Positions 63,350 to 64,000 of a stretch of 64,000 nucleotides of DNA are shown here, piece after piece. This DNA comes from CAVONV01 sp963697355 (GTDB taxonomy: Bacteria > Acidobacteriota > Vicinamibacteria > Marinacidobacterales > DATDRI01), in the NCBI GenBank assembly GCA_963697355.1, contig CAVONV010000006.1, positions 1 through 64,000 of the forward strand. The letters run 5' to 3'. Every line of letters starts with the position of its first letter. Position 1 is the first letter of the stretch. Below the pieces are notes generated by a model, which did no database searches, was not told the DNA's origin, and saw nothing but the letters and a program-made list of their open reading frames with translations. The position numbers and the translations under genes were made by a program.

Positions 63350-64000
63350 GCTGAGAGATCTCGTGCTCCGGCGTAGTGCGCGGTTCGCTCTTCACATATC
63401 CGAGTTCGCGCTCGAGCGCGGTGAGAAGGTTGCCGTTGTGGGTCCCAATGGTTCGGGGAAGACCACATTTCTACGTCTCCTATCGTTTCTGGACAGGCCG
63501 GACTCCTGTGCGCTCTTTTCGTACTCTGGCCATCCCTATACGGAAAAAGTCGACCGCAACGGAATGGGCGTCCTGAAACAGCAGCCTTATCTCTTTCACG
63601 GGACCGTCGCCCAGAATCTCGCCTATCCTCTCAGGATGCGGCGGATGCCTTCTTCAGACGTGAAACGTCGCGTCGAAACGATGCTCGACACCATGGAGCT
63701 CGAACAGCTCGCCGGGAACCCTGCTCGCGAATTGTCCGGTGGCGAGCAGAAACGTCTCGCCTTGGGACGTGTCCTCATTGCCGATCCGGATTTGCTCCTC
63801 CTCGATGAGCCCATATCGCACCTCGATGTTCGATCTCAGTCCGTCATCGAAGACGTTTTGAAAAAAACGAAGAAGACTATTCTTCTAACGACGCACAGCT
63901 TGCCTTTTGCTCTCCGGATAACCGATCGCGTGCTCCATCTGAGGGAGGGACGGGTCACTTCCAGCCTGCCGGAGAATATCTTCGAGGGGTGTCGCGAGGG
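63336..64000 (+). CDS. tupC: Tungstate ABC transporter ATPase TupC (3' end outside window)
   Basis: An ATP-binding subunit starting at GTG 63336 (VKIYELRDLVLRR) and still open at the window end. Walker A: VVGPNGSGKTTFLRLLS. Q-loop region: VLKQQPYLFHGTVAQNLAYP. Signature: ELSGGEQKRLALGRVLIADP. Walker B and D-loop: LLLLDEPISHLD, and the switch His in TTHSLPF. The gene overlaps the tupB remnant the way tupC overlaps tupB in intact operons. It would power the TupB permease 39 kb away if both are expressed. Confidence 0.85.
   Translation, partial: MKIYELRDLVLRRSARFALHISEFALERGEKVAVVGPNGSGKTTFLRLLSFLDRPDSCALFSYSGHPYTEKVDRNGMGVLKQQPYLFHGTVAQNLAYPLRMRRMPSSDVKRRVETMLDTMELEQLAGNPARELSGGEQKRLALGRVLIADPDLLLLDEPISHLDVRSQSVIEDVLKKTKKTILLTTHSLPFALRITDRVLHLREGRVTSSLPENIFEGCRE

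Noticed and set aside
1..64000. tRNA, rRNA, CRISPR array, canonical IS transposase, integrase
   Set aside because: Scanned by eye for conserved rRNA stretches, tRNA arms, spaced repeats and DDE or tyrosine recombinase motifs; none seen. Short ncRNAs cannot be excluded without covariance search.

Overview
The window reads like a piece of an Acidobacteriota chromosome, probably from a metagenome assembly. This is inferred from gene content: four large orphan MacB/FtsX-type permeases of the acidobacterial ADOP kind plus a fifth permease tail, a very large serine/threonine kinase fused to a TPR tail, a BNR/sortilin-like propeller, PD40 propeller scraps, and many Tat or lipoprotein-tagged hydrolases. 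No rRNA, tRNA, CRISPR array or canonical insertion sequence was recognised. Several otherwise good genes are broken by one-base indels, many of them in homopolymer runs (19.7-21.0 kb, 31.8 kb, 40.95 kb, 47.12 kb, 59.0-60.1 kb, 62.4-62.85 kb). This looks more like consensus error than decay.

Layout. 0-7.5 kb: end of a propeller protein, then a minus-strand LolA-like carrier, MMPL/RND exporter and fatty-acyl/thioester-reductase-like SDR, opposite a divergent radical SAM/SPASM protein; together they suggest synthesis and export of an unusual lipid or lipid-linked product. 7.5-17 kb: ADOP permeases, a lipoprotein, DinB and TauE proteins, and remnants. 16.9-19 kb: an S23-type four-helix-bundle gene divergent from a 539-residue protein of a family I do not recognise. 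19.6-23.6 kb: a C45-like hydrolase, a kelch protein and a RelE-type toxin-antitoxin pair with phased operator repeats.

23.7-28.2 kb is the clearest functional unit: tungstate permease TupB, an aldehyde:ferredoxin oxidoreductase (AOR) family enzyme, its radical SAM maturase and two MoaD/ThiS-like proteins. The tungstate ATPase TupC is missing here but appears at the right edge (63.3-64 kb) behind a decayed tupB, so each tup locus has kept the gene the other lost. 28.3-37.4 kb holds hydrolases and oxidoreductases, a PD40 remnant, and a recombination scar joining a permease tail to a 5'-truncated M20 amidohydrolase.

37.6-48.3 kb: the kinase/zinc-ribbon/degenerate cyclase/AAA/TPR protein, a DUF4242 protein and two divergent ADOP permeases. 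48.7-52.4 kb: a PA0069-type radical SAM protein, an amidohydrolase and a HigBA-type pair. 52.5-62 kb: a four-subunit 2-oxoacid:ferredoxin oxidoreductase, a benzoate-CoA-ligase-like enzyme, a salicylyl/anthraniloyl-CoA-type FAD monooxygenase, a sodium:solute symporter with a tiny membrane partner, a VOC protein and a cyclase-family hydrolase, plausibly uptake and CoA-dependent breakdown of an aromatic or oxo acid. 62.3-63.1 kb: a VapBC-like pair with a perfect 13-bp inverted repeat upstream.
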